Below are positions 35,525-47,340 of a stretch of 64,000 nt of DNA, piece after piece. The stretch's first letter is position 1. The number at the start of each line of letters is the position of its first letter. Source of the DNA: Podospora comata (taxonomy: Eukaryota > Ascomycota > Sordariomycetes > Sordariales > Podosporaceae); NCBI GenBank assembly GCA_017354895.1, contig CP071494.1, positions 4,092,001 through 4,156,000 on the forward strand, in the 5' to 3' direction. The translations under genes and the position numbers were made by a program. The notes beneath the pieces are model-generated. The model searched no databases, had not been told where the DNA came from, and was given only the letters and a program-made list of their open reading frames with translations.

Positions 35525-37025
35525 TTAGAGAAACCCCCCCTCGCCAGCACCGAAGACACCAACGCTGCCGCGCCATCCGCAGCGATCACGCTCGCTCATC
35601 GAAGTTGGCGACTGCGGTGGCAGGGGTGCTGGTGGAGCAGCCCGGGGATGGAGGTGGTGAAGACTATGAGGTGGTGATTGCGGCATGGGAGGGTCGGCCG
35701 CTTCGCCGTTGCTCCCCCGGCTGCTGGTGTTGCTTGTGTTGGTCTGGACCAGCAACAAGCTGCTCGTGCTGCTCAGCCTCTTGGTGAACTCGCTAAAGCT
35801 CAGGCGTTTGGCGCTCGAGTTGGATTGCCGCTTTTCCGTCTGGCTTCGTTGCAGAGGAGGGGGCGAGCCGGGGCCGAGGTTGGACAGTGAATCCTCGGCC
35901 AGCGCCGTTGAGGGAGAAGAGGCAATGATGGTCGCCAGTTGTGGTTGGGAGTGTGTTCTTTGAGACATGCCTGGCCTCGTCCGGTTGCCAGAGTAGCCTG
36001 TCTGGGGTCGAACACCGCTACTCGATGACAATGCCATCAGAGCCTCATGGTTATAGCTAAGCGGGGTTTTGATCGAGTGAGTTCTTGGTGGTGGGTGAGG
36101 TCGGTCTCGTAGGTCTGGTCGTCCAGAAATGTAATTCAAGGCCCGTTGAGCCGAACTGTGGTGGGATGAAAACCGGTCACCGTCCAAATCCGCCTCATCA
36201 AATGCCCCATCGCTATCGTCATCATCATCGTCGTCATATTCCGAGGAATCATCATCCAAGTCCCAAGCGCTTTTCAGCCCAGTTTGTTCGTCCAGGGCTG
36301 AAACTGACGCTGAAGCCGCGGCGGCTGTCTCTGCCTTCCGCCTGGCATCCTCAGCTTCTCGCTGCCTCCTTTTGTCATCCATGTCTCGCATAAGAGCATC
36401 AAATCGGGCCAATGAAGTCAGTTTCTCCTCGCCAGGAACTTCACGTTCCGAGCCGGGAATGCGCCGCATTTGGAAAGCACGGTCCAGAATGGTTTCCCGT
36501 GGCCCTGGAGGCGATGTACCGGCATCCATAATAGGCGCAAGTGGTGTTGGGCCCGAACTGACACTCCCCCGTTCCCTCACCGGTGAGCTGAGAGCCGAGG
36601 ACCGCCCTTGTGCCGAAGTCCACCCCTCGATAAACTCGCCCTGGTACTCGCCAACGGTGGTGGCCGGGGACGGGAGGTCGGCCGGGAGAATAGTGGTGTA
36701 ATTATGGAAAGCCATATGGTGCGTCTGAATCGAGCTCGTGGCCGACGAAAGATCACTTCGCTTGGATCGCAGACTTGGTGAATCCGAGAAAGTCACAGGG
36801 CGGTCGCGCCCAGAGTGCGTCGTGTGGCCCCTGGTGAATCCGGGTCGCGGTCCAGCATTCCCGCTGCCTGGCCTCTGGCTGTCGCTTAATTCCCTTGGAC
36901 GGGTAAAAGGGTTGACAAATGTTGGCGAAGCGGGCGTGACCGGGCTCAGGGGCGCTCTGCCTGGCGGCATATTGGGCTGAATGAGCTGCTGGATGAAGCG
37001 AGACCAGTCCTGGAGATTGTGTCTG

Positions 37026-37056
<31 letters not shown>

Positions 37057-37636
37057 GTTGTTCATCCAGGGTACGGAACAACAGCTGTGCCGGTCCTGTG
37101 TCCTTGTTGGACGTGAAGCCAGCCGTACGACTTGAGCGTCGCTTCCGCAGCTTGTCCGCAATCGGGTCTGGAATAATGTTGATGACCAGAGTCGGGAGGA
37201 CAGGTCCTTGTTTACGATGGGCCATCATCTGCACCTGACAGTCGGTGATGCTGTTGATTGAGTACTGCTGTGAAGGTTCTTGGTCGTCCTATCGATGCCA
37301 CATGTTAGGTCACGCCACCCTTCGAATCGGTTCTCCTCGTCTTTCCCAAAGCACAACTCACTTTGGACTTGTAGATCGACAGATAGATGCCTTCGGATGG
37401 CACTCTGAACAGCTCCCTGGGAGCCGAGCTCCTGTTGGACGGCGCGCGCATGATACCGGCCGTCCGGTCCCGCTGGGGGCCACCCACAACCAGATATCGA
37501 GGCTGGTGACACAAGGTCGTCAGTACAACTTGTCCGCTTGCCGGTCTTCTCAACAGCATCCTTCTCAACACACCTTCCACAACGCCCTCCCAATGATCGT
37601 GCCCCTATCCGGGGGCACGCTCAAGTATCCCTCCAT
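35525..37636 (-). CDS. PH-like domain protein with poly-Gln and acidic tracts
   Basis: Exons 37636-37574, 37502-37362 and 37288-35525, with introns of 71 and 73 nt, all in phase, give 655 residues. The N-terminus reads as a PH-like fold: MEGYLSVPPDRGTIIGRALW, then KPRYLVVGG, GIYLSIYKSKDDQEPSQQYS, INSITDCQVQM, and the closing helix NLQDWSRFIQQLIQ at about 170-185. A run of eleven Gln sits in the loop before that helix. The rest is Ser/Pro-rich and probably disordered, with a short helical segment (DALMRDMDDKRRQREAEDARRK) and an acidic tract (DLDDDSSEYDDDDDDDSD). A membrane- or cortex-associated adaptor is plausible but inferred. I do not know a named orthologue. Confidence 0.83.
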
Positions 37637-39786
37637 CTTGCCGCAGTTGTCGAGAAAGGCCACGGGCGAGGTTGTTGTTGTCGGTGCGATTGTCGTATCA
37701 GAACCAAAGACGATCGTGACAATCGGGAGAAGGTATTAAGCATTAAAGATAGCGCGCATCGTGAAAAGAAAAAAAGGCGAACTGGCGGTCCACGGTTCCG
37801 CTTTCTTCGTCTTCTGGCTCCCCGGTACCAGCTCGAACCTGGAAGCGATCGCTGCAAGGGGGTCTATTCCAAACGAACAGCAACCGACACCACCTCAAAC
37901 AAACAGCCTGGTAGCCGGCAGCAAACGACAAGGAGAAGCGGTGGGGAACAGAAGGCAGAAGGGCAAGAGAAGAAGAAGAGGAAGGATTTCTGTCTGTTCT
38001 TCAGAAAGAGACGATATCACCTCCGAGGAGGCCAGTCGGGTCAGGGTTGGACGAGGTCAAGCAAGGGACGAACCGTGCAAACCAGGAGTGTCTGCAGGCG
38101 AGATTAATAAAAGAGCCCACCGTGCCAAGAGGCATTTTCAGTGAGCGAACCTGGAGAGGGGGGGGAGCAGCAGCAGCCAGCAGGTACCCAGGGGTTGGGA
38201 TGGCTAGCCTGCGACTCTGACCAGGTTCACCAGGTCGACCAGGATGCCCTCGGTTTGACCCCATTGGACCAATTTCCAATTGCCTGCCAACACTTGGTTA
38301 GCATCACTGCAGTATCCGCAGATCCAGCGAGGCACCGACCCGGCGGTTCTGACCAGGAGACAGGAATGTTTTTCTTTGGCAAAGTGAAACGGGGCAGCAT
38401 TCCTCTGCAAAGGGCTGAGGGGAGTGAAGTGAGTGTGACAGATCAACAAATGGCAGTATACATCCATCAGGTGCCTCGTGCCCCCCCTTCTTTTTCCCGT
38501 TCGAGCACCCCCTGTGCAGTCGCTAATCGTGGGAGAATGTGGAGCCCCACCTCTGGATCAATGAGAGCGGGACTTCTAGAGAGAAATGGGTTAGGGTGGT
38601 CTATCACCGGGCTTCGGTGAAAATGGAATCCCCAAATGGCCCATCAAATTGACCAAGATCGACAACCTGTGTGTCACCACATCTTTTTTGATCTCTGACT
38701 CTGGAGGGAGGGGCATGGAGGGTGGCAGGGTTGCAGTCTGTGCCTCGAGGACATCATCTGCTGTAAGATGGCTGATCTCTGCAGAGAAACAACCGGGTTG
38801 CCCCCTTCCAGATACGCCTGAATGTCAAGAGCTGTCGTGGTTTCGGACCCTGGCGGTCCTTGGGATAAACGGGGACAGATGCTGTACATTGTCTGCAATA
38901 GCCGGTGCTCATATAGATACCCTGCAGCATCTTTCTCTTATAAAGTTGCTCCTGTCGGTCTGTTGTTTATCGCTCTTCCCGTCGGTGAGACGCACATATT
39001 ACTTACATAGATATGTTGTGCTCTCAACTGCAATACCACTCTAGACTCTCACTCCCTCAGATCCTGTCGGAGCGGGGAATTTGATCTTGCACTCACTCAC
39101 TCACTCACTCAGTCAGTCCAAGTGTTGGCTCCGTAAAACGGCCCCTCTCGTCCCTGGTTATAGGCCATGTGGTTCGGCTGCTGCTGGCACGGTCCTGCAT
39201 CATGTATGTATGCACTATGTATGGATGGACGGTACATGCATTAGCATACGAGCCAACGCCTATGTGGCTGCGCAAAAAAACAAAAAGGAAGCTTGCAGTG
39301 CGACTTGTCATTGAATTCCACATTCGGGGCATTCTTCGTCGTCGTCGATACACATCCGCTAGACCGAGAGCAGTTTGGGAGCCTCGTACACTTTTGTCCC
39401 CTGCCTCCCCACTCCGGAGTTGACCCCGAGAAGAAGACAGACGTCGGCGGCAGAGTGGGAGGGAGAGAAGACTCAGATCTAGGCTGTGCCACACTGTCGG
39501 TGGCGGCAACGAGGACCGACCGTGGTGGACGGGCTGTCCAGCTGCTGACCGCAAGTTCACATCCCGGCCGAACAAACGGGGAAAACGGCCGGGAGGTCGC
39601 ATAAGAGAAAAAAAGAAGAAAAAAATTGCAATATGGAAAGGAGGCACGGAGACAGGTACTCGCCACCACCACACCACATGAGAAGCAGGCATAGTGGCGT
39701 GCTGCCGGTCCACTGTCGTCGAGTGCGGTGAGGAGCCTGGGTGTCGATAGCGGCATGGGGCTGAGAGCGAGCCGCAACATTGCATC

Positions 39787-39975
39787 ATGCCGCCGGTGGT
39801 TCCAGCTCGTCGAATCAGTTTCTCGTTGCCGCTTGTTTTGTATCTGTTGATCCTTTTGATCTCTGGCTCAGATGCTGCTGCTCAAGAATCGAAGAGGTTG
39901 GCGTTGGCGATCTTGAGACGGTTTGTGCATTTGCGGGGTTATGCTCAATTAACCCCCCCGATCTGGCAGGGGTGA
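39787..39975 (+). CDS. Possible small secreted or membrane-anchored protein (62 aa), tentative
   Basis: ATG at 39787 (ATCATGCCGC) opens MPPVVPARRISFSLPLVLYL followed by LILLISGSDAAAQES: a basic n-region, a hydrophobic core and an Ala-x-Ala-like site, as in signal peptides. The remaining 25 residues are basic (KRLALAILRRFVHLRGY). The frame closes in a short tandem repeat. A strong acceptor-like sequence (TCGTCTTCCCAG, near 40060) suggests the gene could continue in another exon. No homology recognised. Confidence 0.25.
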   Translation: MPPVVPARRISFSLPLVLYLLILLISGSDAAAQESKRLALAILRRFVHLRGYAQLTPPIWQG

Positions 39976-39997
39976 AGACCAGGGGTGAAGACCAGGG
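39968..39997 (+). repeat. 14-base tandem duplication
   Basis: The unit GGGGTGAAGACCA(G) occurs twice and starts a third time. Perfect copies imply recent slippage. Confidence 0.8.
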
Positions 39998-42900
39998 GTA
40001 GGTGCTTTCTGCCATCTGGTCGTTGTTGACCTCCAATTTTCATGTCTCGTCTTCCCAGCACGATTCCGCAGTGATGCGGCAGCGGTCTTGCCGCATATAT
40101 GCTGTGCAGTATGCGGTGAGCAGGACATGTCTTTGCCCCTTACCCCCATTTCAACGTCAACAGAACGGTGAACGGTCCGGCCCTCACCTGCATTCCGCTT
40201 CCTCCTGAATTGTCAGTATTGCTTTTTCTCCGGCTCAAAGAGGCCCACAATCTTCCCAGTCGAGAAGTGCCTGCAGCAGACAGTCTGGGCATGAAATGGC
40301 ACCAAGTCGGACACGGTCAGTCAAGCTGAGCCCAAGCCGTTTGACGGAGCGAATCTATCGACTTGTCCGTCTCCATGCCGCGTTGCCCGAGGTGGAAGGT
40401 GAAGGTCAGGTCACGGTGAGACAACAAGCTTATTTTCAGCGACGGGAATAGTTCAGCTTGATGAGGTGCCGCAAAAGCGCCTAGGCGGCGACGGCGGCAG
40501 CGATCTTTGAGGCCTGTAGAAGCCGAGATCGAGGTCAATCAACAACAACGTTCTTGTGGGGGGCCCGGAAGCAGCCGTATCGTCATGGTGACTGGCGATC
40601 ATCCAAGAGCTGCACCTGAAACATCGGTTTCCATGACGGTGACAAAAAAAATAAAAATAAAAAATGGTGTTGACAGGATCGAGTTGATGTGTGGCTGATC
40701 AATGCCGGCGGAATCTTTCCGTTTCATTTGGACATCAGACCTGGGAAGGAACACCTGCAGCTGCATGAGATGCAGGCAGGACATGAACCTGCCTTCCTCA
40801 CACATCCATACCTTCCATATCAAGTCACCACTACAACAGCCACGGCAAGAGCCACCCGCTATTGCCACATTCATCTCAATCTTTTCTTGACCGCCCTTCA
40901 GACAATTGGAAGGTCTCTCCTTCTCTCACATTCTTTCGGACCTATCATCGCAGCTCTTTGGAATATTCTGCCCGAAATGGCTGATGGCACGCATTTGACA
41001 ACCCTCTTTGGAACCTAGATGCGCCTATCTGCCCCTCTCCTCCCCACCCACGCCCGTCTCGACCAGAAACCCCCGGGTCCTGGTCGATACAGGTCACTGG
41101 ACTTATCTCCAGCACGAACATGTACCGGTGCATTCTATCCACTGTACCTACCTGCCTTGTCCGCGTTATGGGTATGTTGGGGGCACATGCAGCACGCCAT
41201 CATGCGCCGTCTCCAATACCAGCAGGACGCTTGGACGATATCAGAACCACAGAAACGAAGTTCACCATCCCTCCTCAGCTTTCGGCACAAATTCAAAACG
41301 GCAGTGTTCGAGGCCTTCGAGTTCGTTCCGGTTTTTACTAGTACGAACAGGCCGCGGTCGTTGGTGTCATGGAAGCACGTCGTCAAAGTTCCCACGGACC
41401 TCACAATGGTGGAGCAAAATCATTCCAGACAAGCCCATGCCGTTTCCAGGATCTCCTTCCGAAAAGTGCTCTCGGAATTCCAAGTTGTCGGGCTCCGCTA
41501 GTACCATCGCCGACCGAGGTTGTCCATGTTGTAATTTTAAAATACGCACGGCTCTTACCGGTTCATCACCTGGTCAAGATGAACTGACCCAGAATCTACG
41601 ATGACATACACGGCACCTCTTATTTGTTGCTGAAAAAGACAGCCTCCTCCTCCTCCTCCGAGTCATGGCCTTGCACCAAGTAAATATACATGCCAATTCT
41701 CCGACTGGGATTTGTCCCCGAGCGCCGCACCGAAGAAGCGGGATTTCACCACCGAACCGGGCTCCACTCCGGGCCGTTGCGCTAGTGTCGTTTTGTTGCG
41801 CGGTCCCTGAACAACCCCATCAGTCAGAGGGTGTGGGCACGGACTACGACGTCGACGTCGAGGTGTCTTTGCCTTTGCAGGGCACGTGTCTGCGTCGCAT
41901 CGTTTTGATTCGAAGTTTTTCTGTGTAGGGTTGGCGATAAGGAGGTGGGCTGTTGTTGGGGATCGAGATACGAAGTCTCAGGTGGTTCTGCCTTTAACCG
42001 AGCGTTGCGGCAGAGAGATCGGAGCTAACACGGGGTGGTGGTTGAAGAAAGAAAAAGGGGGCGATCTCCTTCGGTAGTGTAGCCGATGGGGTCTTTTTGG
42101 TGTGTGCATTGGGATTAGTTCAGGTTATGTAGGTTATCACAAACATCATCACAGGTTTGGGAAGCAAAGGGGGTTGGATGGGTGGGCGGTAACCATGGCA
42201 TGGCATTGTTGGTAGCTGTCAGAGATTCTGGGTAAGTATTTTTTGGTCGTTGGGGAGAAGAAGCGGTATTCCCTTATTTGATCATAGCAGAGAATCAGAC
42301 ATGTTTCCGGGTGGTATGGCACCTGCAGTAGTCCTGCATGCGAGAGCTGTGACAACGTTGGATTGATACTGCTTTTGGCTTAGGTTTTTGCTTGGGTGTT
42401 GGGTTGGGGGTTGGAGGGGTGAGGGGAATGGGATATAAGTGAAGGGGGTATAATATGGCGATGATGCCTGGTTGGATGCTTATGCGTGCCTGATGGGATA
42501 GGTTTGCTGTTGGGTATGATGGGTGAGAGAAAGGGATCATGGAAGCCCAATGGACAAGGTAAGCAAGAGGACGGGTGTAGGAATAGATGGGAATACAAGG
42601 TGGCAAAAAGAGAAAAGATTCCGCGCATTACTGATTGCTGCAGGGTCCATGTCAAGAAGAGATGGATGAAACTAACTACAGTCAATAGCCTTCCGGGAAG
42701 CAGGTTTTGTACATGTAGTAGTTGGGGATGCTATGTCTTGCCGGAAGCCGGTGCCAATATGCGGAGCATGATGACCACACGGACTCGGTGTCTAACTGCA
42801 CATCAGTAGGTGCTCGTTGGCCGAGTGTTTATGGAGAGCCCGGCATCCAAGGACAATCTGCAATCTCATCTGCCATTGGGCTGTGAGCTGAATATAAGTG

Positions 42901-43252
42901 AGATGTACCTCCCGTACGCGGCAACTAGAGACCCCGTGCCAGATAGCTGGTCATGAGCACAAGCTTTCTCTCGAGGGATACCTTGTGATTAAGGTGAGAA
43001 GTTTAGGGTCATTCACAGATTCATCAAACGGTAACCATTACAGGAGGAGTTCTCCAACCAGGTTATACATGCATCATCACAAGCCCTCGAACAGATCACA
43101 CAATACACAGGAACACACTAGAGCTCACCAACACAACGCTCGTCATTCCTATCTGCTAGAACACAACTATCTAACAATACAAGCAATCAGGAACAGTCGT
43201 ATCTCCTCGAGTATCGTACAGCAACAGACACCAACCAAACTGCCGGTGTCGT

Positions 43253-43254
<2 letters not shown>

Positions 43255-43288
<34 letters not shown>

Positions 43289-43289
43289 G
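43255..43289 (+). repeat. AAC trinucleotide microsatellite
   Basis: About eleven AAC units about 115 bases beyond the stop of the large F-box gene, probably in its 3' UTR. Confidence 0.9.
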
Positions 43290-43404
43290 AAAAGAAACTT
43301 ATCCGTGGAAAAAGTGTAAAGTCTGTAAACGCCAATCAACAAAAAAAAGTATCGTAGCAAAGAAAACAAGAAGGAATGATAAGTAGTAAGAAAGAGAGAG
43401 AGAA

Positions 43405-46400
43405 TCACCACGGTGAATACCAGTCTCTTGCCTTTCTGACCCTGGGACTCTCCCAAAAGTCGTTGGTTGGGGAGGGCCAGCGTTGGCGGCGGATTGTTTC
43501 CATGTTTGGGAGGAGGGTGCCGTGTGGTTGGTGTTGGAGTTGGATCCTGGGTTGTTGTTGACCTTGGGTGGTGGTGGGGGGTTGGGATTGGGAGGTTGAT
43601 TGCTGACCTTGGGTGCTGGTCTGCTGCTTGCTGGATTGTTGACTCGGGGATGTGGAAGGCTGACCCTGAGTGGTAGTAGTTGTTGACTGCTGCCTCTGCA
43701 GCTCAACGTCTCCCTCCAACTCCCTCTCCCCATCCCATTCATGACGCCACCCCTCCTCCAACCTCATCAACTCGCCCACCAACCTCTCATGCTCCTCCGT
43801 TGCCCCATCCTTCCCACACAACTCTCTTCTCAACCGCTCCATCCGGCCATGTATCATGGACTTCTCCAGCTCCTCCCACTCCGCCTGCTGCTCGTCCCGT
43901 GGCGGCTGCTCCCTCCCCTGCCTCTCCGCCTCCAACCTCCCCAACTCAGCTCTCAACCGCCAATGCTCCCCCAACGCGCCCTCCGTCCAGTCCCGCCATA
44001 GATCCGGTTTGATCTCGCCCAACCTACTTTTTATCCTCTCCCTCTCTCTTGTATACTCCTCTTCTTTCCGTTGCTCCTCGGCCCAGTCAGGATGGACAGG
44101 CACCCGCTGCAAACACCACGACTGCCCCGGCCCAGAACGGTACATATCAAGGTTATTGACGTAATGCTCCCAGTCGACACCCCCGTCCGGATCGTTGACG
44201 TCGGCTTCGGTCGCCGAGTCGTATTGGATGTCTGCGAGAGCCATCAGATCTTCGTCTTCGACTTGTGCGATGGATTGCTCTGCTTCGGGGACGGACATGG
44301 ATTCTAGAGGTTGGAGGTAGGGGGGTAGTGGGGGAGGGTATGAGTCGAGCGTTGTGAGGTCCGAGTCGGAGGGGGAGGGGGGTTGGATGGGGAACGGGGG
44401 TGAGAGGTGGAAGTCGGGGGAGGGGGGAGGGGGGGCGGATGGGTCAAGTGGTGCTATTCCGGGGAAGTGGAGTGGGGGGGGTTGTTCGGGTTGGGGCTGG
44501 GGGGGAGGGGATGGCGAGGGGGGTGGTTCTGAGGAGGATGAGGATGAGGCGGGAGGCGGGGAGGGGGTGCCGAATGAGTCCGAGTCTGAGGGTGGGGGTG
44601 GTGTCATGTATTGGCCTGACATGAAGGTACTAATTTCTTCGGGGGGGATGGGGATGGTCTCGAGTTCGGAGTCGTTGAAGTCGAGGTCGGAGGAGGAGTT
44701 GGCGTCTGGGGGGGAGTGTTGGTGGAGGGTGATGTTGGAGGGATCCCAGAGGTGCTGTTCGGGGGGGAGGTGAGTGGTCGCTTGACTGATGGCGTGGGCG
44801 CCGTGAGAGGGGGATAGGTTTTGTGAGGAAGGGAGCTCAGGGCCGAATAGAATGGGGTACTGCTCTGATATAGGAAGAGCATTGAATGAGGCTGGGTTTG
44901 GGGGGGCAGAGTTGGGGGGTGAGGACCAGATGGTGTCGAGGTGGTTGTCGTGGTTGATGACGTCGGCTAGGGCTGGGGGAGGGGGGGACTGAAGAGGAGG
45001 AGGAGGAGGAGGAGGTGGTGGTGGTGGTGCTGGACGGAGAACAACAGTGAAAGGGGAGCTGTCGATTTCCATTTTGTCATCCTCGAACTCCTCCCAGCCT
45101 TCGTCGTCAAACTCTTCCGACTCAGCGTCGTAGCCTTCGTCTTCGCCCGTGTTATGGTCTGGGTCAATGATTTCCATCTCCACGTCCATATCCTTATCCA
45201 TGCTCTCGGCCATGTCCTGGTCCATGTTAGTGTCCCTATCATCGTCCATGTTCCCAGGCGCAGCCTCAACGACCTGATCGTTCACAACCCCAACATCCTC
45301 CAGCCTGGGCAGCTTCGTGGCCCTAGGCGGAGACTCCGACTCATCACTAGACACCACCGTAGCCGCCGCCATAGCAGCCTTCATCCTGAACAGAACCTGC
45401 CGGTGAATCTCACCCGTCTCCTCCTTCCAGTCCACCTTCGGATCCGGCACCTTGATCTTAAACTTCTTCCCCTTAAACCCCATAGCCGTAATGTTATACA
45501 CATCCTCCAACTTCCTCCTCGCCAACCTATACATATCCATCCCCTTGTTCACCCTCTCCTTCCTCGCCATCTCCCTCTCTTCTTCCTTGATCATCTCCTC
45601 CCTCTCCTCGTCCGTCAACTCCTTCCACCTCACCTTCCTCGCATGCTTGGGCTGCCACATCCCCCTTTCAAAGGGCACATTCCCGCACTCCCCGTTGACA
45701 ATCTCATTCTCGTGCAACCCCGCCACTCGTTCCAGCCCAGTCTTTACCTCCTCGTCCTCATCACTCATGTACATCTCCTCCAAACTCGGCACCAGATTAT
45801 CCCCAGTCTCGTAGTCGACATGTCCATACGTCATCATCCCAAACAAACACTCCCACCCGCACATCGCCCCCAGCCCCCTCCTCCCCCCCTCCATAACAAC
45901 CAGCTCCTCCGGCCTCATGAGAATCTCGGTCCCCCCCTTCTCCCACCCCTCGAACTGCCCGACCCCCATGTCATAAATCTGCACCCCCATTACCGGCTCC
46001 CCACTCCATATCTCCCTATTCTTCGGCGGCACGTCATACCTCAGCTTCAGCTGATGTATCCCCGCTTCGGTGGTGTACGCCTTCCTCCTCAAAAACTTCC
46101 ACAGCGGACTCAGCCCCCTCTGCCCCATAAACAACCTCGCAAGAACAGTCGACCCCGGCCCAAAGACGGGATCGTTGAACAAGAGGACCAACTTTACAAA
46201 AAACAGCTGGAAGCGGTACAGATCATCGTCGGTGAGGAAGCTCTCGTTGCAAAAGAGGGTGAGCCTCATCCTGTTGGTAGGGCACTCTAACACCAGCCAG
46301 ATCTTTTGGAGGGTGGCGTCCGTTTCCGGGAGCGTGCGATGACCGTGTCTGGCGAGGACGGCGAGCATGTCACGCACGCGGACCTCCCTCTGCACCACGT

Positions 46401-47340
46401 GCTGCAGCCAGAGAAGGCCTGGTACAAGACGGGTTTTGCTACCGTCGCAGTTAACGTGCATGTCGTCTTCCCCCAGACAGGCCTGGCCCGGTCGGGGGAG
46501 GGAGATTTCGTGGTCGGAGCGGGTGCACTTTCGGCCGAGGGGGTCGGGGATGAACCAGTGGGCGTAGACGGGGGACGAGTAGATTCTCGAGGCCACAGGG
46601 GCCATGTGCCGGGACCAGGCAAAGACAAACTTGCGCATGTTGTGGTTGAGGGTGTTGTGGAAGCCGCGGTGGAGGGCGTGGAGGTTGACGAGGTCTTTGG
46701 GGCGGAGGTGCTTGCAGACTTCGATGAGGAGCTCGGGGGTTGTGCAGAGGGTTGACAGCAGGTCGATGGTCGGTTTGGGACGTTTGGGGGCCCGTTGTGC
46801 CTTTTGCCAGGTTTTGATCGATTGCTTCAGGGAGAGGAAACGTTCCCTCGCGATGGCGCGGTATTCCCTCTGCAGCAAGGGGTTATTGTTCTCGAGGCCG
46901 TGCTCGATCAGCTGTGACTCCCAGGTGGCTTCAAACTCCTCTTCGTTCTTGCCAAGGACGGCTGCCTCATCTTCGGACTCTTCCTCGTCAGAGGAGGCTA
47001 ATTTCTTGGGACGGCCGTGGTAGACGAGCCGGACTCTGTCGGAAAGGTTAGAGACGGTAGGGATGATTCTCCCGTTGGCAACAACCGAGCGAGCCTCCTC
47101 CTCCCAGCGGGTCATGTGGAGGACGATGGAAGGGACATCGGGCCGGATACCAAGGGCCTCGATCTCTTCCTCTGTTCTCTCTTCACGAGCGACAACGTTG
47201 TCGAAATAGATCCGCTGGGCCTCATTTTGCGGGTTGGCGATGAGGTCGTCCAAATCCCAGTCGTCATCGTCATCGTCAAAGAAATCCAAATCCTGCACGT
47301 CATCAACCCAGTCGTTGGCTTCGAGGTCGATGGCACTCAT
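43405..47340 (-). CDS. Large F-box protein (1,311 aa) with acidic, poly-Pro and coiled-coil regions
   Basis: Single exon; the first ATG is at 47340 (GGCGAGTGCCATGAG on the opposite reading of the leader), although the frame is open slightly earlier. The N-terminus is acidic (DFFDDDDDDWDLDDL). An F-box-like motif lies near residues 198-235 (TPELLIEVCKHLRPKDLVNLHALHRGF), so it may be an SCF adaptor. A long globular region follows (to about 650), with conserved-looking segments such as HWFIPDPLGRKCTRSDHE and WECLFGMMTYGHVDYETGD. Then come an acidic/Met-rich block, a run of 13 Pro, about 300 Pro/Ser-rich residues, a Glu/Arg-rich coiled coil (about 1130-1250) and a Gln/Ser/Thr-rich end. A continuous 3.9-kb frame leaves no doubt that it is coding. 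Substrate unknown; I know of no named orthologue. Confidence 0.86.
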   Translation of the reverse strand: MSAIDLEANDWVDDVQDLDFFDDDDDDWDLDDLIANPQNEAQRIYFDNVVAREERTEEEIEALGIRPDVPSIVLHMTRWEEEARSVVANGRIIPTVSNLSDRVRLVYHGRPKKLASSDEEESEDEAAVLGKNEEEFEATWESQLIEHGLENNNPLLQREYRAIARERFLSLKQSIKTWQKAQRAPKRPKPTIDLLSTLCTTPELLIEVCKHLRPKDLVNLHALHRGFHNTLNHNMRKFVFAWSRHMAPVASRIYSSPVYAHWFIPDPLGRKCTRSDHEISLPRPGQACLGEDDMHVNCDGSKTRLVPGLLWLQHVVQREVRVRDMLAVLARHGHRTLPETDATLQKIWLVLECPTNRMRLTLFCNESFLTDDDLYRFQLFFVKLVLLFNDPVFGPGSTVLARLFMGQRGLSPLWKFLRRKAYTTEAGIHQLKLRYDVPPKNREIWSGEPVMGVQIYDMGVGQFEGWEKGGTEILMRPEELVVMEGGRRGLGAMCGWECLFGMMTYGHVDYETGDNLVPSLEEMYMSDEDEEVKTGLERVAGLHENEIVNGECGNVPFERGMWQPKHARKVRWKELTDEEREEMIKEEEREMARKERVNKGMDMYRLARRKLEDVYNITAMGFKGKKFKIKVPDPKVDWKEETGEIHRQVLFRMKAAMAAATVVSSDESESPPRATKLPRLEDVGVVNDQVVEAAPGNMDDDRDTNMDQDMAESMDKDMDVEMEIIDPDHNTGEDEGYDAESEEFDDEGWEEFEDDKMEIDSSPFTVVLRPAPPPPPPPPPPPLQSPPPPALADVINHDNHLDTIWSSPPNSAPPNPASFNALPISEQYPILFGPELPSSQNLSPSHGAHAISQATTHLPPEQHLWDPSNITLHQHSPPDANSSSDLDFNDSELETIPIPPEEISTFMSGQYMTPPPPSDSDSFGTPSPPPASSSSSSEPPPSPSPPPQPQPEQPPPLHFPGIAPLDPSAPPPPSPDFHLSPPFPIQPPSPSDSDLTTLDSYPPPLPPYLQPLESMSVPEAEQSIAQVEDEDLMALADIQYDSATEADVNDPDGGVDWEHYVNNLDMYRSGPGQSWCLQRVPVHPDWAEEQRKEEEYTRERERIKSRLGEIKPDLWRDWTEGALGEHWRLRAELGRLEAERQGREQPPRDEQQAEWEELEKSMIHGRMERLRRELCGKDGATEEHERLVGELMRLEEGWRHEWDGERELEGDVELQRQQSTTTTTQGQPSTSPSQQSSKQQTSTQGQQSTSQSQPPTTTQGQQQPRIQLQHQPHGTLLPNMETIRRQRWPSPTNDFWESPRVRKARDWYSPW

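Larger units (their letters stand above)
37637..43404. other. 5.8 kb stretch without a confident gene
   Basis: Longest gene-poor span in the window, between the start of the PH gene and the end of the large F-box gene (both minus). I see a CACT repeat (about 39090-39112), a 14-base tandem repeat (39968-39997), a 62-codon ORF with a signal-peptide-like start at 39787, mutually overlapping open frames at 41008-41604, and an AAC microsatellite (43255-43289). None makes a convincing conserved gene. It may hold a non-coding transcript or lineage-specific small genes. Confidence 0.45.

Noticed and set aside
39105-39788. 227-codon minus-strand open frame
   Set aside because: Overlaps other equally long frames in all phases; mixed Cys/Arg/Ser composition and a homopolymer-derived Phe run suggest non-coding sequence.
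41008-41604. Overlapping + strand frames of 198, 160 and 73 codons
   Set aside because: Three phases are open at once with no recognisable motif or codon-bias preference, so no single one can be supported.
42898-43386. 162-codon + strand frame ending in poly-Asn and KCKVCKR
   Set aside because: No ATG start. The Asn run is the AAC microsatellite antisense to the likely 3' UTR of the F-box gene, and the C-x2-C is too slight on its own.
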